Part shown: one piece after another, positions 1 to 8,712 of the stretch
Layout of the letters: every line of letters starts with the position of its first letter
How positions within the stretch are numbered: the first letter of the stretch is position 1
NCBI GenBank assembly: GCA_003647525.1
Contig: QMMZ01000010.1
Span: forward strand, 1 to 16,270
Source of the DNA: Deltaproteobacteria bacterium
GTDB taxonomy: Bacteria > Desulfobacterota > Desulfobacteria > Desulfobacterales > ETH-SRB1
Direction of reading: 5' to 3'
DNA: 16,270 nucleotides
Made by a program: the position numbers and the translations under genes
Notes under the pieces: model-generated
What the model saw: only the letters and a program-made list of their open reading frames with translations
The model's database searches: none
Told to the model about the DNA's origin: nothing

Positions 1-215
1 AACAGTTTACGGTTGTCGGTTTACAGTTTACGGTTGATCAAACATATCAGCCAGAGGCTGACAAGAAATAAGAGGCTCGGTTGTGAGAATTCAAGGCAAT
101 TAACTGTGAACCGTGAACCGTGAACCGTGAACCGTGAACCGACAACTGACAACCGTGAACCGTTAGTATCAATTATTACAAAATTCATTTAAAAAACTGT
201 GAACTGTGAACTGTT
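1..215. repeat. Heptamer short tandem repeat array with inverted halves
   Basis: Period-7 repeats fill most of this gene-free start. On the + strand 6-33 reads as TTTACGG, TTGTCGG, TTTACAG, TTTACGG. From 106 to 140 there are five perfect GTGAACC units, followed by degenerate units to about 166. A third block of AACTGTG, AACTGTG, AACTGTT lies at 195-215. The left block is close to the reverse complement of the later blocks, so the two halves could pair across a non-repetitive core (about 36-100). Similar short heptamer repeats (STRR) are known between genes in filamentous cyanobacteria; the relation here is by resemblance only. The last block overlaps the predicted start of the next gene. Confidence 0.85.
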
Positions 216-1311
216 ACCAAAAGCTTTACCTCGTACGTCTCAAATTAATGATTTGATGAGGAAGGGCGTCAAAGACAAGGTGTTCCCTGGAGGGGTGCTT
301 CTGGTTTCAAAAAATGATTCGATTATTTTTTTTGAGGCTTATGGATATGCGAATATATTCTCAAAACGCTTAATGACAAAAAACACTATTTTTGATTTGG
401 CGTCCCTTACAAAACCTCTTGCAACTACATTGGCAGTGATGAAGTTGATTCAGCAGGGAAAGCTGGATCTTGAGCAAAATCTTGGAACAGTATTGCCTGA
501 ATTTAGAAATACGAATAAGAAACAAATATCTATTAAAAACCTTCTTTGTCATAATTCAGGTCTGCCTGATTATCGACCATATTATATTGAGTTGCTAAAA
601 ATTCCGTATAATTTTCGAAAAAATGCTTTAAGGAACTTTCTCATAAATGAACCTCTTATACATCCTATAAGTAAAAATGTATTATATAGCGATCTTGGAT
701 TTATGGTTCTTGAATGGATTGTTGAAAAGGTATCTGGAAGGTCTTTAGACTGCTTCGTAATTCAAGATATTTGCAGGCCCCTTGGGCTCGAACATCTTTT
801 TTTTGCAGGCCTTAATTCTGAGAGTTATATGGATTGTTTTGCCGCTACAGAACTTTGCTCCTGGCGCAAAATACTTCTGGATGGTTTAGTACACGATGAT
901 AATGCCTATGTTGTGGGGGGCATAGCCGGGCATGCCGGTCTTTTCGGGACCGCTATGGATGTGAAGGTTCTCTTGTCTTCTCTTTTATCTGATTTTCATG
1001 AATGTTCGTCAAAATTTATTTTTAAAAAAGAGTTAATAAACAAGTTTTTTGAACGGCAGCAAGGTTCAGACAGGGCACTTGGGTTTGATACACCATCTTT
1101 ATCTGATTCGAGCTGCGGCATCCATTTTTCTAAAAGAAGTATAGGGCATCTTGGCTTTACCGGGACATCGTTCTGGATGGATCTTGATCAATCAATTATT
1201 GTTATACTTTTAACAAATCGTGTACATCCATCACGTGATAATAATAAGATAAAAAAATTCAGGCCGATATTACACGATACTGTGATGGAAATTATAAACA
1301 CTAACGATTGA
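199..1311 (+). CDS. Serine hydrolase, beta-lactamase / penicillin-binding-like family
   Basis: This is a 370-residue protein of the class C beta-lactamase-like fold (DD-peptidase, esterase or transpeptidase relatives). The nucleophile motif SxxK is S69-L-T-K72. It is followed by LLCHNSGLPDY near 115-125, the second motif Y163-S-D165 (YSD in place of YxN), the family block GGIAGHAGLFGTA near 240-252, and the third motif GHLGFTG at 316-322. An LTNRVHPSRDNN tail is also typical. I see no signal peptide or membrane segment. The GTG start at 199 has no Shine-Dalgarno sequence and lies inside the heptamer repeat. ATG at 256 is an alternative start but also lacks a clear ribosome site, so the N-terminus is uncertain. 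The substrate is unknown; its place before mreB suggests, but does not show, a peptidoglycan role. Confidence 0.85.
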   Translation: MNCELLPKALPRTSQINDLMRKGVKDKVFPGGVLLVSKNDSIIFFEAYGYANIFSKRLMTKNTIFDLASLTKPLATTLAVMKLIQQGKLDLEQNLGTVLPEFRNTNKKQISIKNLLCHNSGLPDYRPYYIELLKIPYNFRKNALRNFLINEPLIHPISKNVLYSDLGFMVLEWIVEKVSGRSLDCFVIQDICRPLGLEHLFFAGLNSESYMDCFAATELCSWRKILLDGLVHDDNAYVVGGIAGHAGLFGTAMDVKVLLSSLLSDFHECSSKFIFKKELINKFFERQQGSDRALGFDTPSLSDSSCGIHFSKRSIGHLGFTGTSFWMDLDQSIIVILLTNRVHPSRDNNKIKKFRPILHDTVMEIINTND

Positions 1312-1337
1312 CTTTTTACGAATTCATTAATTATAAT
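1308..1337 (+). promoter_or_regulatory. Sigma70-type promoter for the mre locus
   Basis: TTGACT at 1308-1313 and a perfect TATAAT at 1332-1337 are separated by 18 bases. The -35 box overlaps the TGA stop of the serine hydrolase (1309-1311). The predicted start near 1344-1346 gives mreB a leader of about 60 bases. A small hairpin, CGCTAT / ATAGCG (1375-1380 and 1388-1393), sits just before the mreB ribosome site. Confidence 0.7.
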
Positions 1338-1400
1338 AAAATATTTTTGGTGACGATTAACCGAATAACATATGCGCTATTTGTGAGATAGCGAGAATGA

Positions 1401-2450
<1,050 letters not shown>

Positions 2451-2454
2451 TTTC

Positions 2455-3294
2455 ATGTTTTCGAAAAAAATGGTGATGATAGTTGGAGCGGTTGCTTTGA
2501 TCGTTGTTAACATCATAATCCTTTCAGTTAACAGCAGCCGATATTCTTCCTATGGGTCATGGCGGAGCGCTATTTTTTTTATTGCTCCTTTTCAGAAAAC
2601 CGTTACCAAATCCGTTCAATTTTTAAAAAATATATGGGGCCATTATTTTTTTCTGGTTTCAGTTGCACAAGAGAATGATGATCTTAAAAAAGCGATAAAC
2701 CAGGCCATAGATAAAAACAATAAGTATCGTGAAGTAGAAATTTCCAATTTTAGACTCCGCAACTTATTGAATTTCCGGAAAACTATGACTAATCAGGTAC
2801 TTGTCGCCGAAGTTATCGGCCAGGATCCCTCTCCCTGGTTTAAAACAATAATCATAGATAAAGGCAAAGCCGATGGAGTTGAAAAGGGTTTGCCTGTGGT
2901 AGTGCCTGAAGGCATTGCAGGGCAGGTTATAGATGTTAGTTGCAATTATTCCAAGGTGTTGCTGATTATTGACCAGAATAGTGCTGTAGATGCTTTAGTT
3001 CAGAGAACTAGGGATAGAGGACTTATCAAAGGCCAATCAGATGGAAGATGTCTTTCCAAATATGTATTAAGAAAGCATGATATTAAAGTTGGAGACACAG
3101 TTGTTTCTTCAGGTTTAGATGGCGTTTTTCCTAAGGGTTTACGTGTTGGTTATGTTACGGAAATTGTCAAGCATAATTCAGGTATATTTCAAGAAGTAAC
3201 GGTTATGCCTTATGTAGATTTTGAAAAACTTGAAGAGGTTTTAGTAGTATTGGATTCTCCAAAACATGATTTTGATTTTGTGAGTGAGCAATGA
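2455..3294 (+). CDS. mreC: Rod shape-determining protein MreC
   Basis: MreC is the bitopic scaffold of the elongasome that links MreB to PBP2 on the periplasmic side. The 279-residue protein has one membrane segment at about 6-25, a coiled-coil stretch rich in charged residues near 70-108, and then the beta-rich periplasmic domain with the hallmark VIGQDPSPWFKTIIIDKG region around 120-137. A later segment (KVGDTVVSSGLDGVFPKG) matches the family's glycine-rich second repeat. No ribosome site is apparent before the ATG, which lies four bases after the mreB stop, so translational coupling is likely. Its 3' end overlaps mreD by four bases. Confidence 0.96.
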   Translation: MFSKKMVMIVGAVALIVVNIIILSVNSSRYSSYGSWRSAIFFIAPFQKTVTKSVQFLKNIWGHYFFLVSVAQENDDLKKAINQAIDKNNKYREVEISNFRLRNLLNFRKTMTNQVLVAEVIGQDPSPWFKTIIIDKGKADGVEKGLPVVVPEGIAGQVIDVSCNYSKVLLIIDQNSAVDALVQRTRDRGLIKGQSDGRCLSKYVLRKHDIKVGDTVVSSGLDGVFPKGLRVGYVTEIVKHNSGIFQEVTVMPYVDFEKLEEVLVVLDSPKHDFDFVSEQ

Positions 3295-3809
3295 CGTATT
3301 GTTTTTATATCTGCGTCTGTCTCTGCCTTGTAATTTTTCAAACAACAATTATACCCCACATCGCTTTATTCAATAATTTTTATGACCTTTTAATCCCCTT
3401 TATTATTTATCTCGGTCTGTTCCGCCCAGCCCGTGAAGGCATCCTTTTTATACTTGTGCTGGGATTTATAATGGATAGTCTTTCAGGAGGGCCTTTTGGT
3501 CTGTATTTAACAACATATTTCTGGCTGTTTATTGTTGTTAAGATAGTTATTAAATATTTACATGCATGCAATAATATTTTGTTGCTGTTTATTGTTGCCG
3601 CCGGCGTATTTATGGAGAATATAATATTTATTGCCAGTGTTTCTATGCTTGGTCCGGATTCACGGTTTCTCGCCATTACTATGAGGACTGTTATTTTTCA
3701 AATTCTATGGGCAGGATGTACAGGCTTCTTTTTTATAACATTTTTTAATCATATTCATAAGAAATTGGAAAAATTTTCTATTTTTCGTTCGGGCACTAAA
3801 ATAACATAA
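3291..3809 (+). CDS. mreD: Rod shape-determining protein MreD
   Basis: MreD is a small integral membrane partner of MreC and MreB. This 172-residue protein is almost entirely hydrophobic, with about five to six predicted membrane segments and few charges except in the loop with RPAREG and at the basic C-terminus (HIHKKLEKF). GGPFGLYLTTY matches the family's conserved central region. The start codon overlaps the mreC stop in an ATGA arrangement, which implies coupled translation. MreD sequences diverge strongly, so the call rests on hydropathy, length, the central motif and a position between mreC and mrdA. Confidence 0.93.
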   Translation: MTYCFYICVCLCLVIFQTTIIPHIALFNNFYDLLIPFIIYLGLFRPAREGILFILVLGFIMDSLSGGPFGLYLTTYFWLFIVVKIVIKYLHACNNILLLFIVAAGVFMENIIFIASVSMLGPDSRFLAITMRTVIFQILWAGCTGFFFITFFNHIHKKLEKFSIFRSGTKIT

Positions 3810-3817
3810 AGGTACTT

Positions 3818-5665
3818 TTGAGCAAATACTTACAGAGCGCAGATACTGATTGGTACAAAAGACGTTTGACCGGGGTTGTCTTTTTAGTATTAACGGCTTT
3901 TTTAGTGCTTATTGCCCGCCTCTTTTACCTTCAGGTGATTGAAGGGGATGAGCTTAGACGACTTTCAGCAAACAACTGCATACGATTGCAAAATATAGAG
4001 CCTTCAAGAGGATTAATTTTTGATCGCAATGGAAAGTTGCTGGTTGATAATAGGCCATCGTTTGATTTGAATATAATTTTGAAAGATGCCAAACCTGTTG
4101 AACATACAATTGAAATGCTTTCTCAATATGTAGATGTTCCGGCAACGGAGCTTATGTCAAAAATCAGCCGCAACAAAGGAATATCATTCTATACCCCTGT
4201 CTTGTTAAAGCAGGATATAGGGCGAGATGCCTTGGCTGCTATCGAGGTCCACAAATATAATCTTCCTGGTATTGTTGTTAGCGTTAAACCAAGAAGACAC
4301 TATATTTATAAGCAAAATGCGGCTCATCTAATAGGTTATTTGGGTGAGATTAGTTCCGATGAGCTTAAATCGGGAAAATACTCTGGTTATAGAGCAGGTG
4401 ATTATATTGGAAAATTTGGTGTGGAAAAAACTTATGAGGGTCTATTGAGAGGTAAGCGTGGAGGACGGCAGGTTGAGGTAAATGCGGCAGGGCAGGTTGT
4501 TAGAGTCTTGAGAACCGTCGAAGCTTTTCCGGGCCACAATATTTATCTTTCAATTGATTACTTACTCCAGAAAAAGGCTGAAGAACTTTTGGAAGGTTCG
4601 GCCGGCGCAATAATAGCTATGGATCCGGCTACAGGACAGATACTGGCTATGGCCAGCAGTCCTGCATTTGATCAGAACGCATTTGTTGACGGTATGTCAC
4701 ATGAACAATGGGATTCTCTTGTTTCTAATCCGTTCAGGCCAATGGAAAACAAGGCAGTCAACGCTGAGTATCCCCCAGCTTCCGTATATAAGTTAGTTAC
4801 GGCAATTGCAGGTCTTGAGGAAGGAATAATTGATGCAAATACATCATTTTATTGCCCAGGATATTACAAGTGCGGGAATCGAATTTTTAGATGCTGGAAA
4901 AAAACAGGACACGATAACGTTAATGTTGTAAAAGCATTGGCTGAATCCTGTGATGTTTTTTTTTATCAGGTCGGCCAAAAACTGGGTGTTGATAAACTAG
5001 CACGGTATGCCAGAGCTTGTGGCCTGGGATCAGCAACAGGTATTGACCTTGATCATGAAGCAAAGGGTTTGATACCAACCGCTGCCTGGAAAAGGGCTCG
5101 CACAGGCATTGGATGGCAGTTAGGCGAAACACTTTCCGTTGCTATAGGGCAGGGCTTTAATCTTGTAACACCTTTACAGATCATGACTTTGATTTCTGAA
5201 ATAGCGAATGGAGGAACAAGGTATAAGCCATTGATTCTTAAAAAGATAGAGACAGCAGAAGGTGAACTCGTTAATGAAAACAAAAGTAAGGTTACAGGAA
5301 AATTGCCTGCCGGTCAACGGACGTTAGAGATTGTGAGGAAAGGGCTTTGGGAGACAGTTAACAAAAGAAAAGGAACTGCATGGATTGCACATGTTGATGA
5401 TGTTGATATCAGCGGTAAAACAGGGACTGCTCAGCTTGTGAGCAGGACCGGCAGTAATGATAATGCTTCTATCGATAAAACAAATTACTTAAAACCACAT
5501 GCATGGTTTGCAGCCTATGCTCCATCAAAGGAACCCCAAATAGCTGTAGTTGTTATTATTGAACATGGTGAACATGGTTCCAGCGCTGCCGCTCCACTTG
5601 CGAGGGAGCTTATAACAACCTATTTATCAATAATTAATGGCCTGACGAAGACTCAAAATGCCTGA
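3818..5665 (+). CDS. mrdA: Peptidoglycan DD-transpeptidase PBP2 (MrdA)
   Basis: PBP2 is the class B penicillin-binding protein that cross-links lateral-wall peptidoglycan together with RodA. The 615-residue protein has one N-terminal membrane anchor (about 19-40), the dimerisation/pedestal region with RGLIFDRNG at 64-72, and the transpeptidase domain from about 240. The catalytic SxxK is S322-V-Y-K325, the SxN-type motif is S377-C-D379, and the KTG motif is K534-TGTAQ. Cys346, Cys359, His365 and Cys378 lie where E. coli PBP2 is reported to hold a structural zinc (inferred from spacing). The start is TTG at 3818, with AAAGG at 3808-3812 at a good distance; mreD ends eight bases upstream. Confidence 0.97.
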   Translation: MSKYLQSADTDWYKRRLTGVVFLVLTAFLVLIARLFYLQVIEGDELRRLSANNCIRLQNIEPSRGLIFDRNGKLLVDNRPSFDLNIILKDAKPVEHTIEMLSQYVDVPATELMSKISRNKGISFYTPVLLKQDIGRDALAAIEVHKYNLPGIVVSVKPRRHYIYKQNAAHLIGYLGEISSDELKSGKYSGYRAGDYIGKFGVEKTYEGLLRGKRGGRQVEVNAAGQVVRVLRTVEAFPGHNIYLSIDYLLQKKAEELLEGSAGAIIAMDPATGQILAMASSPAFDQNAFVDGMSHEQWDSLVSNPFRPMENKAVNAEYPPASVYKLVTAIAGLEEGIIDANTSFYCPGYYKCGNRIFRCWKKTGHDNVNVVKALAESCDVFFYQVGQKLGVDKLARYARACGLGSATGIDLDHEAKGLIPTAAWKRARTGIGWQLGETLSVAIGQGFNLVTPLQIMTLISEIANGGTRYKPLILKKIETAEGELVNENKSKVTGKLPAGQRTLEIVRKGLWETVNKRKGTAWIAHVDDVDISGKTGTAQLVSRTGSNDNASIDKTNYLKPHAWFAAYAPSKEPQIAVVVIIEHGEHGSSAAAPLARELITTYLSIINGLTKTQNA

Positions 5666-5882
5666 AATTACAGTCAGTTGGATGGTATTCTCAAATTGAA
5701 GATTTATTAGCAGTTAGCTTTTAGCAATTAGCCTTTAGTTTAAAAAATCAAACAGATAACAAATTCAGCTAACAGCTAACAGCTAACAGCTTTTTCACAA
5801 ATCTTTACATAAGTAAATAAACTGAATCTATTGCAAGTATTAAAAAAAACTTTTTGGGCAGGCACTAATTTAGAAGGTTATT
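5666..5882 (+). other. Intergenic region between mrdA and rodA
   Basis: This 217-base stretch contains no gene. It holds the heptamer array at 5707-5791, a weak promoter-like pair (TTCACA 5794-5799 and TAAACT 5818-5823, spacing 18), and the rodA ribosome site AGAAGG near 5872-5877. I see no clear terminator apart from the large imperfect hairpin the repeats could form. Whether rodA depends on read-through from mreB-mrdA cannot be told from the sequence. Confidence 0.6.
5707..5791. repeat. Second heptamer array with inverted halves
   Basis: Five period-7 units starting with TTAG run from 5707 to 5741 (TTAGCAG, TTAGCTT, TTAGCAA, TTAGCCT, TTAGTTT). Three perfect AGCTAAC units plus AGCT follow at 5767-5791, which is the same heptamer on the other strand. 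A 25-base AT-rich core separates the halves. The build matches the array at the window start, with a different heptamer sequence. Confidence 0.85.
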
Positions 5883-6983
5883 ATGTTTGACCGCCGTCTC
5901 GTACAAAATTTCGACTGGAGCTTATTGAGTTTAGCTCTTATACTGGGCTTTTTTGGGCTTGTTACTTTATATAGTTCAGTAACGGCTGCAACACAGGTAC
6001 CTCAGATGGAATATTATAAGCAGCTTGTATGGTATTTTGTTGGATTAATTTTTTTAGTTATTTCTTTTTTGTTCAATTACAAAACTTTTGATCGATGGGG
6101 GCACATAATTTATGTTTTATGCATTTCACTTCTTGTTGGTGTATTAATATTCGGTGAAGGTTCTAAAGGTGCAATGCGTTGGCTGAAGTTTGGATTTTTT
6201 TCAATTCAGCCATCTGAGCTGGTAAAGATTGCTGTAATAATAATCTTGGCCAGATATTATTCAAAACATGCAAATACAGCAGGCTTAACTTTACGCGAAC
6301 TCATTAATCCTTTTTTACTGACAATAATTCCTTTTATTCTGATAGTAAAACAACCGGATTTGGGAACAGCCATAATGATTGTTTTAATTGCCGGTTCTAT
6401 GACGGTTTTTGTAAAGATTGAGAGACGTTCCTTTTTATACTTAATCGTTATAGGTGTAATAAGCATCCCTTTAGTCTGGTTTTTTTTGAGAGAATATCAG
6501 AAAGCGAGGATATTGACATTTTTGAATCCGGACAGGGATCCTCTTGGGACCGGTTATCATATTATACAATCTAAAATTGCTATAGGCTCAGGCATGATAT
6601 CCGGCAAGGGGTTTTTGAAAGGAACACAAAATGCACTTTCATTCCTTCCTGAACAGCACACGGATTTCATATTTTCTGTTTTGGCAGAAGAGTGGGGATT
6701 AATAGGTTCTGTAATTATTCTTATTGTTTTTCTGATACTTATCATAAAGGGATTGAATGTTGCTTATAGATGCCGGGAACCATTCGGCACCATACTTTCA
6801 GTCGGTATCACAGCAATGATATTCTGGCAGGTAATTATTAATATCGGCATGGTAATGGGATTGATGCCGGTCGTAGGAGTTACATTGCCGTTTATTAGCT
6901 ATGGGGGTTCATCACTTATTACCGTTATGATATGTATAGGCCTTTTAATTAATATAAGCATGAGGAGGTTTATGGTTGAATAA
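5883..6983 (+). CDS. rodA: Peptidoglycan glycosyltransferase RodA (SEDS family)
   Basis: RodA polymerises lipid II into glycan strands as partner of PBP2. The 366-residue protein is a polytopic membrane protein with about ten hydrophobic segments. SEDS signatures are present: the AMRWL...IQPSELVK block at 97-115, KQPDLGTA at 156-163, the loop with PEQHTDFIFSVLAEEWG near 256-272 containing D261 (the position of the catalytic aspartate in this family), and TLPFISYGGSS at 334-344. The length is normal for RodA. A ribosome site AGAAGG precedes the ATG. It is separated from mrdA by 217 bases carrying heptamer repeats, unlike the tight spacing of the genes before it. Confidence 0.97.
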   Translation: MFDRRLVQNFDWSLLSLALILGFFGLVTLYSSVTAATQVPQMEYYKQLVWYFVGLIFLVISFLFNYKTFDRWGHIIYVLCISLLVGVLIFGEGSKGAMRWLKFGFFSIQPSELVKIAVIIILARYYSKHANTAGLTLRELINPFLLTIIPFILIVKQPDLGTAIMIVLIAGSMTVFVKIERRSFLYLIVIGVISIPLVWFFLREYQKARILTFLNPDRDPLGTGYHIIQSKIAIGSGMISGKGFLKGTQNALSFLPEQHTDFIFSVLAEEWGLIGSVIILIVFLILIIKGLNVAYRCREPFGTILSVGITAMIFWQVIINIGMVMGLMPVVGVTLPFISYGGSSLITVMICIGLLINISMRRFMVE

Positions 6984-7018
6984 GAGGTGAAAAAGATAGC
7001 AAGGATTAAAAAAAACCT

Positions 7019-7047
7019 TTGACAATTCATTATAGTTAATATATAGA
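7019..7047 (+). promoter_or_regulatory. Sigma70-type promoter of the atp operon
   Basis: A perfect TTGACA at 7019-7024 is followed, after exactly 17 bases, by TATAGA at 7042-7047. The predicted start near 7054 leaves a leader of about 80 bases before atpF'. This is the best promoter match in the window and fits a highly expressed operon. Confidence 0.75.
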
Positions 7048-7136
7048 ACAGCGGAATTAATCATTTGAAGAAATTTTTTTTGAAGATATATTTTTAATAA
7101 ACAAATTATTCAAAAATCGGTAGCGGAGGAAGTTCA

Positions 7137-7562
7137 ATGATAAGCTTGGATGGTTCGTTATTTATACAGATCATAAATTTCCTGTTTTTGATATGGGCAC
7201 TTAATGTTGTTTTATACAAACCAATCAGAAATATACTAGTTCAGAGAAAAGAAAAAATTACCGGCCTTGAGCAGAATATTGATACCTGTAACAGCGATAT
7301 TAAGGAAAAAGATGATGCTTTTACTTCAGGCTTAAAAGAGGCAAGGGCTAAGGGCATGGGGGAAAAAGACACTTTAATACAGACAGCTACTGATGAAGAA
7401 AAAGTGATAATCGAAAAAATAAATCAAAAGGCTCAGGCGGACCTTGCCGAGGTGCGTGAGAAAGTTGCAAAGGATGCTGAAAGTGTCAGAGCAACGCTGC
7501 AAAAAGAGCTTGATGATATAGCAATTGCAATTAGTCATAAAATTTTGGGGAGGGCTTTTTAA
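7137..7562 (+). CDS. atpF': F-type ATP synthase subunit b' (peripheral stalk)
   Basis: This is a 141-residue b-type stator subunit that, with the next gene product, links the membrane sector to F1. One N-terminal hydrophobic segment (about 8-27) is followed by a conserved LYKPIRNILVQRKEKI turn and then a long, highly charged helix rich in Glu, Lys and Ala. The C-terminus (AIAISHKILGRAF) is typical of b/b' proteins that bind delta. Two consecutive b-type genes that differ in sequence suggest a b/b' heterodimer as in photosynthetic bacteria and many Desulfobacterota. A strong ribosome site (GCGGAGGAAG) precedes the ATG. Its stop overlaps the atpF start by one base. Confidence 0.93.
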   Translation: MISLDGSLFIQIINFLFLIWALNVVLYKPIRNILVQRKEKITGLEQNIDTCNSDIKEKDDAFTSGLKEARAKGMGEKDTLIQTATDEEKVIIEKINQKAQADLAEVREKVAKDAESVRATLQKELDDIAIAISHKILGRAF

Positions 7563-8161
7563 TGAAGATTCCTGGAATTAGCAGCAGCATGAAGCGTAAT
7601 TCAATTATTTTATTTATAGTTACTGCGTTTCTGTTCTTCTTTGTTGGAGTAGCTTTGGGTTCATCTGGAGGAGAGCATGGGCCTAAAGGATGGGTGGCTA
7701 CAGATACATACCGGGTTATGAATTTCGCTGTTTTATTTTTGGGCCTGTTTTTTCTTTTGCGTAAGCCGGTATCTCAATTTTTCGGCGCTCGTATTAAGGG
7801 AATAGAAGATCAGTTAAGCGAGCTTGAAACTAAGAAAAAGGATGCCAGGCAAAAGCTTGAGGAATACGCAGCAAAACTGGCTCAGTTAGATCAAGAAGGC
7901 AAGAAAATTGTCGATGATTACATACGACAGGGGAATGAGGCCAAGGAAAGAATACTAAAAGAAGCAGAATCCGTAGCTGATAAATTAAAAGAACAAGCTC
8001 GCCGAAACATTGATTATGAAATCAATCAGGCGAAATTACGGCTTCAGGAGGAAGTACTTGAGAAAGCTATTGTGAAGGCTGAAGAGATTATAAAAAATGA
8101 AATTACAATCGAAGATCACGATCGATTGGTAGATGAATACTTAAAGAAGGTGGTGGCATAG
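7562..8161 (+). CDS. atpF: F-type ATP synthase subunit b
   Basis: This is the second stator b subunit, 199 residues. It is longer than the usual b (about 160) because of an N-terminal extension. Residues 14-32 form a hydrophobic, signal-like segment after basic residues (MKRN), followed by a short glycine-rich stretch and a second hydrophobic segment at about 53-66. LRKPVSQFFGARIKGIEDQL then starts the long charged helix. The first segment may be a cleaved signal peptide or an extra membrane anchor; the sequence does not decide. ATG at 7562 overlaps the preceding stop (TAATG) and has GGGGAGGG upstream. A second ATG at residue 10 would still keep the hydrophobic segment. Confidence 0.93.
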   Translation: MKIPGISSSMKRNSIILFIVTAFLFFFVGVALGSSGGEHGPKGWVATDTYRVMNFAVLFLGLFFLLRKPVSQFFGARIKGIEDQLSELETKKKDARQKLEEYAAKLAQLDQEGKKIVDDYIRQGNEAKERILKEAESVADKLKEQARRNIDYEINQAKLRLQEEVLEKAIVKAEEIIKNEITIEDHDRLVDEYLKKVVA

Positions 8162-8712
8162 TGAAAAATTTGACTGTAGCACGACGTTATGCCAAGGCAC
8201 TTCTGCTTATTGGCAAAGATGATGGTCAAGCTGAATCATACAGGGAAGAGCTTGACAACATCGCAGGTTTGGTGACAGGGGAAAAGGAGCTTGAACAAGC
8301 AATTATAAACCCGCTTTACGACGCAGCAGGTCGTAGAAAGGTATTACATACAATAATTGATAAGCTATATCTTTCTGATATGATGAAATCTTTCCTGCTT
8401 TTGGTGTTTGATAAGGGTCGAATTGGGTTTTTAAGCAATATTAATGAGTTTTATAAAAAACTCGCGGACGAACTGAAAGGCATTGCTAGGGCAAGCTTGG
8501 TTTCGGCCACTGAACTTTCAACTGATACAATAGATAAAATTCGTTCAACCATGTCCACAATGACTGGTAAGGACGTTATCCTGGAGGTTGAACAAGATCC
8601 ATCACTTATTGGTGGAGTAGTATCCAGGATAGGAGATCTTGTATTAGATGGAAGTATCAGAACACAATTACTCAACATGAGAGAATCTATAAAAAGGGGT
8701 GAGAGTGTATAA
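8161..8712 (+). CDS. atpH: F-type ATP synthase subunit delta
   Basis: Delta caps the F1 head and ties it to the b/b' stalk. The 183-residue length is normal. The N-terminal ARRYAKALL motif (7-15) and the C-terminal block with [25 protein letters not shown] (about 145-169) are the conserved family ends. The start is GTG at 8161, overlapping the atpF stop by one base (TAGTG), with a purine-rich AAGAAGGTGG just upstream. The stop in turn overlaps the atpA ATG, so the three genes are translationally linked. Confidence 0.97.
   Translation: MKNLTVARRYAKALLLIGKDDGQAESYREELDNIAGLVTGEKELEQAIINPLYDAAGRRKVLHTIIDKLYLSDMMKSFLLLVFDKGRIGFLSNINEFYKKLADELKGIARASLVSATELSTDTIDKIRSTMSTMTGKDVILEVEQDPSLIGGVVSRIGDLVLDGSIRTQLLNMRESIKRGESV

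Noticed and set aside
1..215. CRISPR array
   Set aside because: The repeats have a seven-base period with no unique spacers of regular length and no cas genes nearby.
6984..7018. Terminator after rodA
   Set aside because: Only an AAGG/CCTT pairing around an A-rich loop is available, too weak to call.
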